From the IMG/VR virus record IMGVR_UViG_3300041016_001135, positions 1 through 32,594 of that record: DNA of 32,594 nucleotides; one strand, 5' to 3'. A program made the translations under genes and the position numbers. This DNA is from a virus. Of the stretch, positions 19,418-26,316 are shown piece by piece; within the stretch, counting starts at the first letter, position 1; each line of letters starts with the position of its first letter. The notes under the pieces were generated by a model. That model was not told the DNA's origin and searched no databases. It saw nothing but the letters and a program-made list of their open reading frames with translations.

Positions 19418-20668
19418 ATGCGTGCATCCCGTCTCAAGCTCAAGACTCAGCAGGTGAACCTCGGTGACGACACCGGGCTTCGCTGGGTGTCACTGTTGCC
19501 CGAGGGCAGCATCAATGCGCATGGCACCACCTGGCGCTTTGACGCAGCCGAGACAGATGCCGACAAGCTGCAGTTCCGGTTCGATGACGCGGTTGAGTCT
19601 CTCGAGCGTTGGCTGTCCGACTATGCTCCTGCGATTGCGGTAGAGCACAACAAGGACGGCACAGCGGCTGGCTACCTGCGTCGCATTGTGGTGCTGACCA
19701 AGGCCGAGGCTGCAACGCATGGCATCAAGCAGCCCAGCACGCGCATGATTTATGGCGGCCTCGACATCACGAGCCCCAAGTGGGCTGCGAAGTTCGATGC
19801 TGGTGAGGTGCCCTATGTGTCACCCAACATCAGGGCATGGGCAGGCACTGAGCTGGATGACAGCCCGAGCTACCCCTTTGCTATCGGTGAGGTCTCTTTC
19901 GTGACCATACCGCAAATCAAGTCACAACAGGTGCCCGTTGCAGACATGCGCGGCGTATCACTTTCAGAGGGTGCTAACATGGCGATGACCAAAGAAGATT
20001 GCGCTGCCTACTGTGCTGAGCTCGGCCTTGACGAGGCGGCGGCTACGGCTCTGATTGCCAAGCTGTTCCCCGAGCTGCACACCGAGGCGCACGCTGCCAA
20101 CCCGGACCTCAACGAGGAGGCCGAGGCCATCGAGGCTGCGGCTGTTGCCGAGCTCGAAAAGGCCAAGGGCATTGAGGAGGCCGTTGAGGAGGTCGAGGCC
20201 GAGGAGTGCAAGGACGATGAGGCCCTGCTCTCCGAGGTCATCAAGCTCAAGCGTGAGCTGGCCGTTGCCAAGCGCACTGTTGCTCTGGCTTCCGTCCGCT
20301 CGGCGCTCGGCAACCGCAAGGTGAGCCCGGCCACCGAGTCGATGCTTGCTGACGCGTTTGTTGCCGGCAAGGGCAAGTTTGAGGCGCTCCTCGCTGACAT
20401 CGCTCCTGGCACCTCGGTCAAGCCGTCGGTTGCTACGGCTCGCACGATTGCGCCGGTTGGTGTTGGCTCTCGTGAGGCCAACCTCGGTGAGGCTCTCAAG
20501 CCTGGCAGCAAGCACTTCGCCAACCTGTCTGACGACGACCAGTGGGCGCTCATCACGCAGCTTGCGACCAAGGAAAGCATCTCGGTCGGCCTCGCTGCCT
20601 CGTGGCTCTCGATGGGCCGCACGCCTGACTCGGTCCTCGAGATGAAATCGACTCGCGGTAGCAACTAA
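19418..20668 (+). CDS. Mu I-like prohead protease with C-terminal scaffold
   Basis: Would cleave scaffold and other head proteins during prohead maturation. The N-terminal part, about residues 1-175, resembles phage Mu I-type proteases (LRWVSLLPEGSINAHGTTW, IAVEHNKDGTAAGYLRRI, YVSPNIRAWAG, EVSFVTIP). The C-terminal 229 residues are an acidic/charged coiled coil (VAELEKAKGIEEAVEEVEAE) typical of scaffold. GAGAGGGG precedes the ATG at a good distance. An internal start at 19979 likely makes scaffold alone. It lies before decoration and capsid genes, as in Mu-like heads. Confidence 0.8.
   Translation: MRASRLKLKTQQVNLGDDTGLRWVSLLPEGSINAHGTTWRFDAAETDADKLQFRFDDAVESLERWLSDYAPAIAVEHNKDGTAAGYLRRIVVLTKAEAATHGIKQPSTRMIYGGLDITSPKWAAKFDAGEVPYVSPNIRAWAGTELDDSPSYPFAIGEVSFVTIPQIKSQQVPVADMRGVSLSEGANMAMTKEDCAAYCAELGLDEAAATALIAKLFPELHTEAHAANPDLNEEAEAIEAAAVAELEKAKGIEEAVEEVEAEECKDDEALLSEVIKLKRELAVAKRTVALASVRSALGNRKVSPATESMLADAFVAGKGKFEALLADIAPGTSVKPSVATARTIAPVGVGSREANLGEALKPGSKHFANLSDDDQWALITQLATKESISVGLAASWLSMGRTPDSVLEMKSTRGSN
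19979..20668 (+). CDS. scaffold protein from an internal start within the protease gene
   Basis: In frame with the protease gene (codon 188). AGAGGG lies seven bases before ATG, a better Shine-Dalgarno than most in the window. The 229-aa product (MAMTKEDCAAYCAELGLDEA onward) would be the helical scaffold without the protease, matching the nested protease/scaffold arrangements known in lambda (C/Nu3) and Mu (I/Z). Both the site and the domain break are visible; expression is inferred. Confidence 0.65.
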   Translation: MAMTKEDCAAYCAELGLDEAAATALIAKLFPELHTEAHAANPDLNEEAEAIEAAAVAELEKAKGIEEAVEEVEAEECKDDEALLSEVIKLKRELAVAKRTVALASVRSALGNRKVSPATESMLADAFVAGKGKFEALLADIAPGTSVKPSVATARTIAPVGVGSREANLGEALKPGSKHFANLSDDDQWALITQLATKESISVGLAASWLSMGRTPDSVLEMKSTRGSN

Positions 20669-20704
20669 CCAACCAACTGCCCATGACGGGCAAGGAGACT
20701 GACC
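20669..20704 (+). promoter_or_regulatory. hairpin and Shine-Dalgarno before the first decoration gene
   Basis: TGCCC-ATGAC-GGGCA (20678-20692) forms a 5-bp stem directly joined to AAGGAG, eight bases before the ATG. It resembles the hairpin-then-Shine-Dalgarno arrangement of several leftward genes. Likely stabilises the mRNA or limits read-through structure for a highly expressed head gene. Confidence 0.5.
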
Positions 20705-21139
20705 ATGGCTCTCGGACCCCTTACTTACAAGACCCCCGCACAGATTACCTCGATTGCTGCCGACCTGACGGGCAGCGAGGGCTGTGGCCTCACGCTCACC
20801 ACCGCAACGCAGGGTCGCGTTGAGATTGCCAACGCTGCTACCGACCTGCCCTACGGCATCGTCGTTGTCGGTGCCGACTCGGTTGCCGGCGGTGCTGGCC
20901 CGATTGCTGCTGGCGCGCTCGAGATTGTCGACGCCACTGGTTGCGTCGTGCAGGTTCTTGCTGGCGCTGGCGCCATCACTGTCGGCCTCCCGCTCACGGT
21001 CAACGGCTCGGGAGAGTTTGTCACGGCGGCGTCGGCTGCAGCTGGAGACTGGGTCTGGGGCTATGCTCTGACGGCCGCTCCCGCTGGTGGACAGTTCCTC
21101 ATGCGCTTCCAGCCGTACAAGGTTTACTCGCTTACATAA
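20705..21139 (+). CDS. head decoration-type protein, copy 1
   Basis: A 144-aa beta-rich protein low in charge, with many Ala/Gly/Val strands (GRVEIANAATDLPYGIVVVG, GCVVQVLAGAGAITVGLPL). It ends DWVWGYALTAAPAGGQFLMR then FQPYKVYSLT. Its position between scaffold and major capsid, and the small beta-rich form, fit the capsid-stabilising decoration proteins of the DUF2190 kind. It is clearly related to the next gene: both open MALG-TYKTP and end in FLMRFQPY or CLMRFQPY. Confidence 0.75.
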   Translation: MALGPLTYKTPAQITSIAADLTGSEGCGLTLTTATQGRVEIANAATDLPYGIVVVGADSVAGGAGPIAAGALEIVDATGCVVQVLAGAGAITVGLPLTVNGSGEFVTAASAAAGDWVWGYALTAAPAGGQFLMRFQPYKVYSLT

Positions 21140-21155
21140 GCGATAAGGTTACCCA

Positions 21156-21602
21156 ATGGCTCTCGGCGCAACGACATACAAGACCCCAAACATCATCAAC
21201 CTGATTGGCGAGGACATGACTGCTAAGGAGGGTTGCGGTGTGTACCTTCCTAGTGCCAACGGTGTTGAGCTTGCCATCTTGGCTAGCCATTTTCCCTACG
21301 GCATCATCGTGACGGGCACCGACAGCCTGACGCCGGGCACCTACCCGTCGGCCATTGGTGACGCATCGCTCGAACTCGTGGACCAGCTGGGCTGCACCGT
21401 GCAGGTGCTCATCAGCTCCAACGGTGGCGTTTATGCAGGCGAACTTTTGCTCATAGACACAGCCGACGCTGACGGCACTTTTGTATCCGATTCCAATCAA
21501 TCACCTAACGTTGGCGATTGGGTATGGGGCCTTGCCCTGACGGATGCCGCCGCAAGCGAGCAGTGCCTCATGCGCTTTCAACCGTACTTGGTCCAGGCCT
21601 AA
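21156..21602 (+). CDS. head decoration-type protein, copy 2 (paralogue)
   Basis: A 148-aa protein sharing with copy 1 the start MALGATTYKTP, the middle EGCGVYLPSANGVELAI, HFPYGIIVTGTDSL, LVDQLGCTVQVLI and the end GDWVWGLALTDAAASEQCL then MRFQPY. A tandem gene duplication is the simplest origin. The sequences have diverged enough that the two may occupy different capsid sites or bind each other. Shine-Dalgarno is AAGG, eight to twelve bases upstream. Confidence 0.75.
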   Translation: MALGATTYKTPNIINLIGEDMTAKEGCGVYLPSANGVELAILASHFPYGIIVTGTDSLTPGTYPSAIGDASLELVDQLGCTVQVLISSNGGVYAGELLLIDTADADGTFVSDSNQSPNVGDWVWGLALTDAAASEQCLMRFQPYLVQA

Positions 21603-21647
21603 CCAAACAACTCTGCACCTTAGGGTGCGCAACCTCGAGGTCTCGTC
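21603..21647 (+). promoter_or_regulatory. hairpin leader of the major capsid gene
   Basis: GCACC-TTAG-GGTGC (21615-21628) is a 5-bp stem with a four-base loop. It is followed by a short palindrome (ACCTCGAGGT) whose GAGGT also serves as the Shine-Dalgarno for the ATG at 21648. The arrangement mirrors that before the first decoration gene. Confidence 0.5.
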
Positions 21648-22673
21648 ATGGCTTATGCTTTCCCGTCAGTTGGCGTCAACACCGGTGGATTGCGTCCTGG
21701 TATTCTCCAGCGCATCAGCCTCTTCCGCACCGGCTCGTCCTCCAAGGTCGCAGCCGAGCTCTCTCCCGTCGTCAAGGTCGAGACGCGGCAGGGCTACTAC
21801 CACTACTTCGCTGAGAATGATGCGCTGCTTCAGGCCGGTGGTGGTCAGGTCAGCAACCAGGTGCCGCAGCCGGTGAACTACGACACCCCGGCTATGCCCG
21901 GCGGTCTTCGTGTGACCTCGGCCGCGTACAACAGCTCGCTGTACCGCTGGGGCCACCAGATTCTGACGCTCAAGCAGATTGAGGAGTTCGCCCGTCGTGG
22001 CGAGGACATCCAGGCACGCTATGCTGAGAAGCTCGCGGTGCAGGGTGCCCAGCTTCACGCTGCGGTTGTCGGTGCTGCGCTCAACGACACGGCCAACTTC
22101 GCGTCCAACGGTGCCATCACCGGCGGCAGCACGGCTGCTGCGACGCTGCAGAAGGACTTCAACGACTTTCTCCTGGCGTCGGCTGCTGACGGCTGCGACA
22201 TCGAGAGCGGCAAGTGGGTTGCGGCCTGCAATCTCGCGACTGCCAACATCCTCATGCAGAAGAATGAAGTCTTCCAGATGGGCTACGGCATCGCGTCCAA
22301 GTCGGACGGCACTGCACAGTACCGCGCTGGCGCTTCCGACATGAGCCAGCTCAACGCGTTCTTCGCGACCAAGCTCATCGTGCCGCTTGAGCTCAAGATT
22401 ATGCCGCAGTACCTGCCGACCATCGCCACTCAGACTGGCTCGGTTGTCATGACCACGGGCAATGTCGCGCTCTTCAAGGTTGCCGAGGCCTATGGCGACT
22501 CGGGCTTCCTTCAGACGATGACCCCCGAGCCCAACGCTGCGCTCGGCCAGCTGTTCAGCTACTCGGCGTTCAACCCGGCTGGCGTCGGCATGTATGTCGA
22601 GTCTGACTTCGGCGTGACCGTCCTCGGCGGCACGGCCAACAAGTGGGCCCGTCTGGCCACCGGTCTCTCGTAG
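21648..22673 (+). CDS. major capsid protein
   Basis: A 341-aa protein placed after protease/scaffold and decoration genes, where the capsid subunit is expected. It lacks a signal or membrane segment. It has an N-terminal arm (AYAFPSVGVNTGGLRPGILQ), a long helix with charged residues (LTLKQIEEFARRGEDIQARY), a middle helical domain and a beta-rich end (GVGMYVESDFGVTVLGGTAN). Length and order are those of HK97-fold capsid proteins of Mu-like heads. The name rests on position and general form rather than on a specific motif. Strong hairpins flank it on both sides, fitting very high expression. Confidence 0.82.
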   Translation: MAYAFPSVGVNTGGLRPGILQRISLFRTGSSSKVAAELSPVVKVETRQGYYHYFAENDALLQAGGGQVSNQVPQPVNYDTPAMPGGLRVTSAAYNSSLYRWGHQILTLKQIEEFARRGEDIQARYAEKLAVQGAQLHAAVVGAALNDTANFASNGAITGGSTAAATLQKDFNDFLLASAADGCDIESGKWVAACNLATANILMQKNEVFQMGYGIASKSDGTAQYRAGASDMSQLNAFFATKLIVPLELKIMPQYLPTIATQTGSVVMTTGNVALFKVAEAYGDSGFLQTMTPEPNAALGQLFSYSAFNPAGVGMYVESDFGVTVLGGTANKWARLATGLS

Positions 22674-22765
22674 GCCACTGAGTTGGGGCGGGCTTCGGCT
22701 CGCCCTCCTCGAGTAGGGCTGGGTGCCCATCCCCCCGCCCAGTTCTACTCAAGGAGGAGTGCACC
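22674..22765 (+). terminator. tandem strong hairpins after the capsid gene, merging into a strong Shine-Dalgarno
   Basis: First hairpin: GGGCGGGC-TTCG-GCTCGCCC (22686-22705), an 8-bp stem with a very stable C(TTCG)G loop. Second: a 13-bp stem with two G-T pairs (22711-22723 with 22738-22750) and a 14-base loop. AAGGAGGAG follows at once, seven bases before the next ATG. There is no T-run, so partial (attenuating) termination or 3'-end protection of capsid mRNA is more likely than full stop. Confidence 0.65.
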
Positions 22766-23245
22766 ATGGCTATCTACACTTTCGGCATTGTGCGCGCTGA
22801 CCTCGGCAGGCTTCTGCCCAAGATTGCGTTTGCCAACGACAGCACGCCAACCTCGGCACAGGCTGACAGCATCATCGAGGACCACGCAGCCGACATCAAC
22901 GGCTTCTTGGTGGGCATGGGTGTGTCTCCCCAGGGGCTCGATGCACAGCCGACGGTGCCGATGTATCGGATGGCCGGCCGCTACATCCTGCTGAAGTTCG
23001 CTGCTGATGTGGTGCGCATGCGTAACCAGAACAGCAACACGGCAGCCGATGAATGGGACAAGCAGGCATACGAACTGATGGAGCGGTTGCGCAAGCTGCC
23101 GGGCGACATGGGCCCGACACGGCCGACGGGCACGACCTCGCCCAACATCCTGCACAGCAACGCTGACTACACGGCCGAGATTACGGCTAAGGTGCTCAAC
23201 AGTGGTTCTCGTCTTGCAGTGAATGCCAACACCGATAAGATGTAG
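22766..23245 (+). CDS. head-tail connector/adaptor protein candidate
   Basis: A 159-aa helical protein right after the capsid gene, the usual site of the adaptor that sits below the portal. Helices: RADLGRLLPKIAFAND, AQADSIIEDHAADINGFLVG, MAGRYILLKFAADVVRMR and DEWDKQAYELMERLRKL, a layout like DUF1320/gp6-type connectors. The C-terminal 45 residues look flexible. It has the strongest Shine-Dalgarno seen (AAGGAGGAG). Assignment by position and helical form. Confidence 0.68.
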   Translation: MAIYTFGIVRADLGRLLPKIAFANDSTPTSAQADSIIEDHAADINGFLVGMGVSPQGLDAQPTVPMYRMAGRYILLKFAADVVRMRNQNSNTAADEWDKQAYELMERLRKLPGDMGPTRPTGTTSPNILHSNADYTAEITAKVLNSGSRLAVNANTDKM

Positions 23246-23247
23246 GC

Positions 23248-23901
23248 ATGGCGACCTTCAAGATAACCATGAAAGACAACAGCCACGAGGGCATCTACCA
23301 GCTCGAGGCGGCCATTCGCAATGTGGGCGAGTGGAAGGACTTCTGGGGCAAGCCCGACGGCGAGATGAGCAAGGCATGGGCCGAGTCTCGGCGCGTCATG
23401 TTTGCGACGCAGGGCAGCAGCACGGGTCCCAAGTGGCCGGGCTACACTCGGCAGGAGCAGCGTTACTGGCTCCCCATCAAGCGGTGGTCTCTCGGTGTGA
23501 AGCGCATCGACCCGGGTGGCATCCTGCGTTGGAATGCCAAGCCACAGAGCACGACCAAGGGCACGCATGAGGTGCTGTGGCCGTCGATGTGTGTGCCCAA
23601 CGCTACGGGCTATGTGTGGTCTGTGCAGGGCAACCATGTAGAGTGCGGCACCTCCATCCCGTATGCTCAGAACCACGACAAGGGCAATGGCTCGTACACG
23701 CGCAAGACCTCACGCAAGAAGAGTGGCGTGGTCACGGTGCCTACACCTAAGCGGCCTCTGGTTCGGTTTGGCGACACCTTCATAGACGCGGTGCGAGACC
23801 ACATGAAGCGTCTGCCGATGAACATGGCAGGGGCCAAGGTAGGCATCACCGGCGCTGAGCTGTCGGCTCGGTTTCTGATGAGCGTCGGAGGCCGGCCATG
23901 A
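23248..23901 (+). CDS. virion morphogenesis / tail completion protein (Mu gpG-like)
   Basis: A 217-aa protein with hallmarks of the phage virion morphogenesis family: an N-terminal helix (YQLEAAIRNVGEWKDFWG), MSKAWAESRRVMFATQGSS, then PYAQNHDKGNG, followed by PTPKRPLVRFGDTFIDAVRD, the typical arginine-proline step before the last helix. Such proteins act in head-tail joining or tail completion. It lies 2 bases after the connector and overlaps the next start by four bases (ATGA, 23898-23901). Confidence 0.75.
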   Translation: MATFKITMKDNSHEGIYQLEAAIRNVGEWKDFWGKPDGEMSKAWAESRRVMFATQGSSTGPKWPGYTRQEQRYWLPIKRWSLGVKRIDPGGILRWNAKPQSTTKGTHEVLWPSMCVPNATGYVWSVQGNHVECGTSIPYAQNHDKGNGSYTRKTSRKKSGVVTVPTPKRPLVRFGDTFIDAVRDHMKRLPMNMAGAKVGITGAELSARFLMSVGGRP

Positions 23902-24512
23902 GTGCTGAGCTCTACTGGGGTCCACAGGTAGTAAGCGACACAGCGCGCTCTCTGGTGGTGGCCAACTGGCCGACGGTATGTGACGGCACCTTTCTGACTG
24001 GCATGGGCGTGCCGGGGATGCCATCGCCTGCTACGGCCAACATCTACACGAGCCGTCGTGCTCAATGGACGGCCGAGCAGCAGCCTGCCTTTGGCTTGAC
24101 GGTGACTCGAACCACGAGCGAGATAATCGACGCTCTTGGCGCGATGGACCAGCTGCACGAGCTCGAGGTGTCGGTGAATGCCGACTGGGGCTACTACGAT
24201 GGCAACGGTGATGCGCAGCCTCTGACGAGCACAGCACCGTTTACCGAGGAGGTCTACGAGACCTGCCTGCGCACCTACATCGAGGGCATCCTCATCATCT
24301 TGACCTCGCCTGTGTATGGGCTAGTCAACTACGATGCTCGCAACCTGAGCACACCTAACTTTGTGCAAACGGGCATCTTCAACTGCTTGCCTGGCTCAGG
24401 CGTGACACCGACCGATTTTGCCATCGGCCTCGATGACACTGGGCAGACAGTGATACAGCAAACCGTTCGAGCAACAATACTCGTCCACCAGCGACGGGGC
24501 ATAGCGAGGTAG
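23898..24512 (+). CDS. putative tail terminator / minor tail protein
   Basis: A 204-aa protein between the morphogenesis protein and the tail tube, where the tail terminator is normally encoded. Features: VVANWPTVCDGTFLTGMGVP, YTSRRAQWTAEQQPAFGLTV, EVYETCLRTYIEGILIILTS and a C-terminal strand (QTVRATILVHQRRGIAR). The alpha/beta form agrees with terminators but no specific motif confirms it. Confidence 0.62.
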   Translation: MSAELYWGPQVVSDTARSLVVANWPTVCDGTFLTGMGVPGMPSPATANIYTSRRAQWTAEQQPAFGLTVTRTTSEIIDALGAMDQLHELEVSVNADWGYYDGNGDAQPLTSTAPFTEEVYETCLRTYIEGILIILTSPVYGLVNYDARNLSTPNFVQTGIFNCLPGSGVTPTDFAIGLDDTGQTVIQQTVRATILVHQRRGIAR

Positions 24513-24515
24513 ACC

Positions 24516-25574
24516 ATGGCTCAAGTACTGAATGCGAGTAACACAAGCGGCGTATACATCAAGCTGGAGTCCACGCCTGGCACCCTTGTTGCGCCTGCCG
24601 GCTCTGACTTCGTGCCGACCGTTGGCACGCCTAAGTTTACTCCTCGTGGTGCAGGTATCATCCGTCGCGCCGACACGATGACGCCCTACGGTGGTGAGCT
24701 GGCAGCCAAGACGGGTGGTATCGGCTGGGACATCAGCTTTACGACCGAGCTGCTGTGGAACTTTAACACGGCCGAGGCCTTCACTGTCGACCCTACGACC
24801 TTGACCACTCCGTTGTATGCGCTGTTCCGGTCATGCCCGTTCAAGATTACGGGCAGTGGCGACGACTACAAGTTCATCAGCCAGGCTATCTACGACATCG
24901 CTGCTAGCCGCTCGCCCAACGCCTACTCGACCTCGACCTTCACCATCGTGTACGAGGAGACCCCGTCGGGCAAGAAGTACTCGGCAAGCGGCTGCGTGTG
25001 CATTCCCAAGTTCTCGTTTGAGGCTGGTGGCAAGCTGATGGTTGAGTGGTCCATCAAGGGCCAGTGGCAGCCTGTCGGCTCGGTGACCTCGCCAGGGCTG
25101 GTTCCGACCTATGTCTACACTCCACCTCTGGTCGGCACGGCCTGCACGCTGTCTGCTGCTGGTTCTATCACTGCCAACACCTGCGCTCTTGCCAAGGTTG
25201 CCTACGACCCGGGCTTTGCGCTGTCGGATGTGCTGGATGCCACTCAGACCTATGGCATGGGTATCGCCATGATTACCCTCACGAGCTCGCCGTCGATTGA
25301 TGTTGAGGTTGCAGACTTGTCTGAGACATTGCAGCCAGACTGGACCGAGGCACAGGACAACAGTGTCGACACCAGTGGCTTGCTGGTGACTGTAGTGATT
25401 GCCGGTAATACCTCGGTGGTGTTCACTCTCGACCGGCCGCAGCTCATCCAGTGGCCGACACCGGGTGAGAGCAACGGGTACCGCAACATCGGGCTCAAGT
25501 TTGCTGGCATTGTCAACACGGGCTCGATTGCAAGCTCGAACGGCATTGGCAACATTGCTTTCAACTCGCCGTAA
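24516..25574 (+). CDS. major tail (tube) protein
   Basis: A 352-aa beta-rich protein just upstream of the frameshifted chaperone and tape measure, the expected place of the tube subunit. It starts AQVLNASNTSGVYIKLESTP GTL, typical of tail tube proteins (a short N-terminal part then GVYIKLESTPGT), and continues with alternating strands rich in Thr/Ser/Val. It is longer than many tube proteins, so a C-terminal Ig-like or surface domain (about residues 230-350) is possible. ATG follows the previous stop by three bases. Confidence 0.75.
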   Translation: MAQVLNASNTSGVYIKLESTPGTLVAPAGSDFVPTVGTPKFTPRGAGIIRRADTMTPYGGELAAKTGGIGWDISFTTELLWNFNTAEAFTVDPTTLTTPLYALFRSCPFKITGSGDDYKFISQAIYDIAASRSPNAYSTSTFTIVYEETPSGKKYSASGCVCIPKFSFEAGGKLMVEWSIKGQWQPVGSVTSPGLVPTYVYTPPLVGTACTLSAAGSITANTCALAKVAYDPGFALSDVLDATQTYGMGIAMITLTSSPSIDVEVADLSETLQPDWTEAQDNSVDTSGLLVTVVIAGNTSVVFTLDRPQLIQWPTPGESNGYRNIGLKFAGIVNTGSIASSNGIGNIAFNSP

Positions 25575-25593
25575 GGCACTCAAGGGGGATGGG

Positions 25594-25944
25594 ATGATTG
25601 AGTTCAACGAGAATCTGTGGATTGAGGTAGAGGTCAAGGGCCAGAAGGGTCGGCTCTTGGTGCGTGAGCCAAACTCGCTCGAGGGTGCCCGGTACTACGG
25701 TGCTCTCGACAAGGTGCGGGGCCGGCTGCGTGCCGAGGATGAGGACGGCTCTGCGCTCGAGGCTCTGGTGCAGCTGCACATCACGCTGTTGACGGCCTGT
25801 GTGTCTGCCTCCGAGGGGTTTGCCCAGGAGCTCGACAAGGAGGCCACGCCGGCAGCACGGTCGGCATGGCTGGTCAAGATACCTTGGACCGACCTCGGCA
25901 ACATCGCATCGGCGGTGGCGACGGCCGGCTACCCAAAAACCTAA
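25594..25944 (+). CDS. tail assembly chaperone, short form (lambda G-like)
   Basis: Chaperone that binds the tape measure and helps tube polymerisation. The 116-aa product is helical and acidic (YYGALDKVRGRLRAEDEDG, LEALVQLHITLLTACVSASE) and ends GYPKT. GGGGG precedes the ATG. The 3' end carries the slippery heptamer CCCAAAA in the right phase; a -1 slip joins it to the next frame. Its place directly before the tape measure and the frameshift signal, more than sequence similarity, identify it. Confidence 0.8.
   Translation: MIEFNENLWIEVEVKGQKGRLLVREPNSLEGARYYGALDKVRGRLRAEDEDGSALEALVQLHITLLTACVSASEGFAQELDKEATPAARSAWLVKIPWTDLGNIASAVATAGYPKT
25932..25938 (+). other. programmed -1 ribosomal frameshift site (CCCAAAA)
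   Basis: Read as C-CCA-AAA in the upstream frame, followed by ACC and TAA. A -1 slip gives CCC-AAA then AAC-CTA-AGC, entering the frame that stays open to 26312. Six bases downstream, AGCCG (25944-25948) can pair with CGGCT (25971-25975), with GGC/GCC inside, a possible stimulatory hairpin with a bulge. XXXYYYZ heptamers at this place are well established for tail chaperones. Confidence 0.85.
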
Positions 25945-26312
25945 GCCGTGTAGCGTGGCGAGACTTTGCCCGGCTGTCGCATGGCTTTCGATGCTGGGAG
26001 TGTCCAGACGCAACACGGCACGAGAGAGGCTGCACGATGGGATACAGGCAGGGTCTAGGTCACGAGGAGATGGAGGCCAAGCCGACCACCTGCCTCGTGC
26101 TCACGACCGAGCCTAGCGGCTTCTGGGAGGCCAACCGCATCGGCAAGTGGCTCGAGCGTGGTACACCTGCCGTCACGGCCCGAGACCTGACTCATTCGCA
26201 ACTTGAGCTGGCTACCTTTGTGCAGTACGAACTGCAGGAGGGTGGTCGTCGGTACGAGGAGCGCAAGCGCAAGTCGGCCGAGCGTATAGCACAACTATTC
26301 GGCAAGGGCTGA
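25938..26312 (+). CDS. tail assembly chaperone, frameshift extension (lambda T-like part of GT)
   Basis: Read only after the -1 slip: 124 codons beginning NLSRVAWRDFARLSHGFRC. The fused product would be 239 aa. It contains a CWEC pair and a charged C-terminal helix (YELQEGGRRYEERKRKSAER). It stops 4 bases before the tape measure ATG. An ATG at 26037 could allow separate translation, but no Shine-Dalgarno of note precedes it, and the region between the first stop and that ATG also looks coding. Confidence 0.82.
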   Translation, partial: NLSRVAWRDFARLSHGFRCWECPDATRHERGCTMGYRQGLGHEEMEAKPTTCLVLTTEPSGFWEANRIGKWLERGTPAVTARDLTHSQLELATFVQYELQEGGRRYEERKRKSAERIAQLFGKG

Positions 26313-26316
26313 CCTC

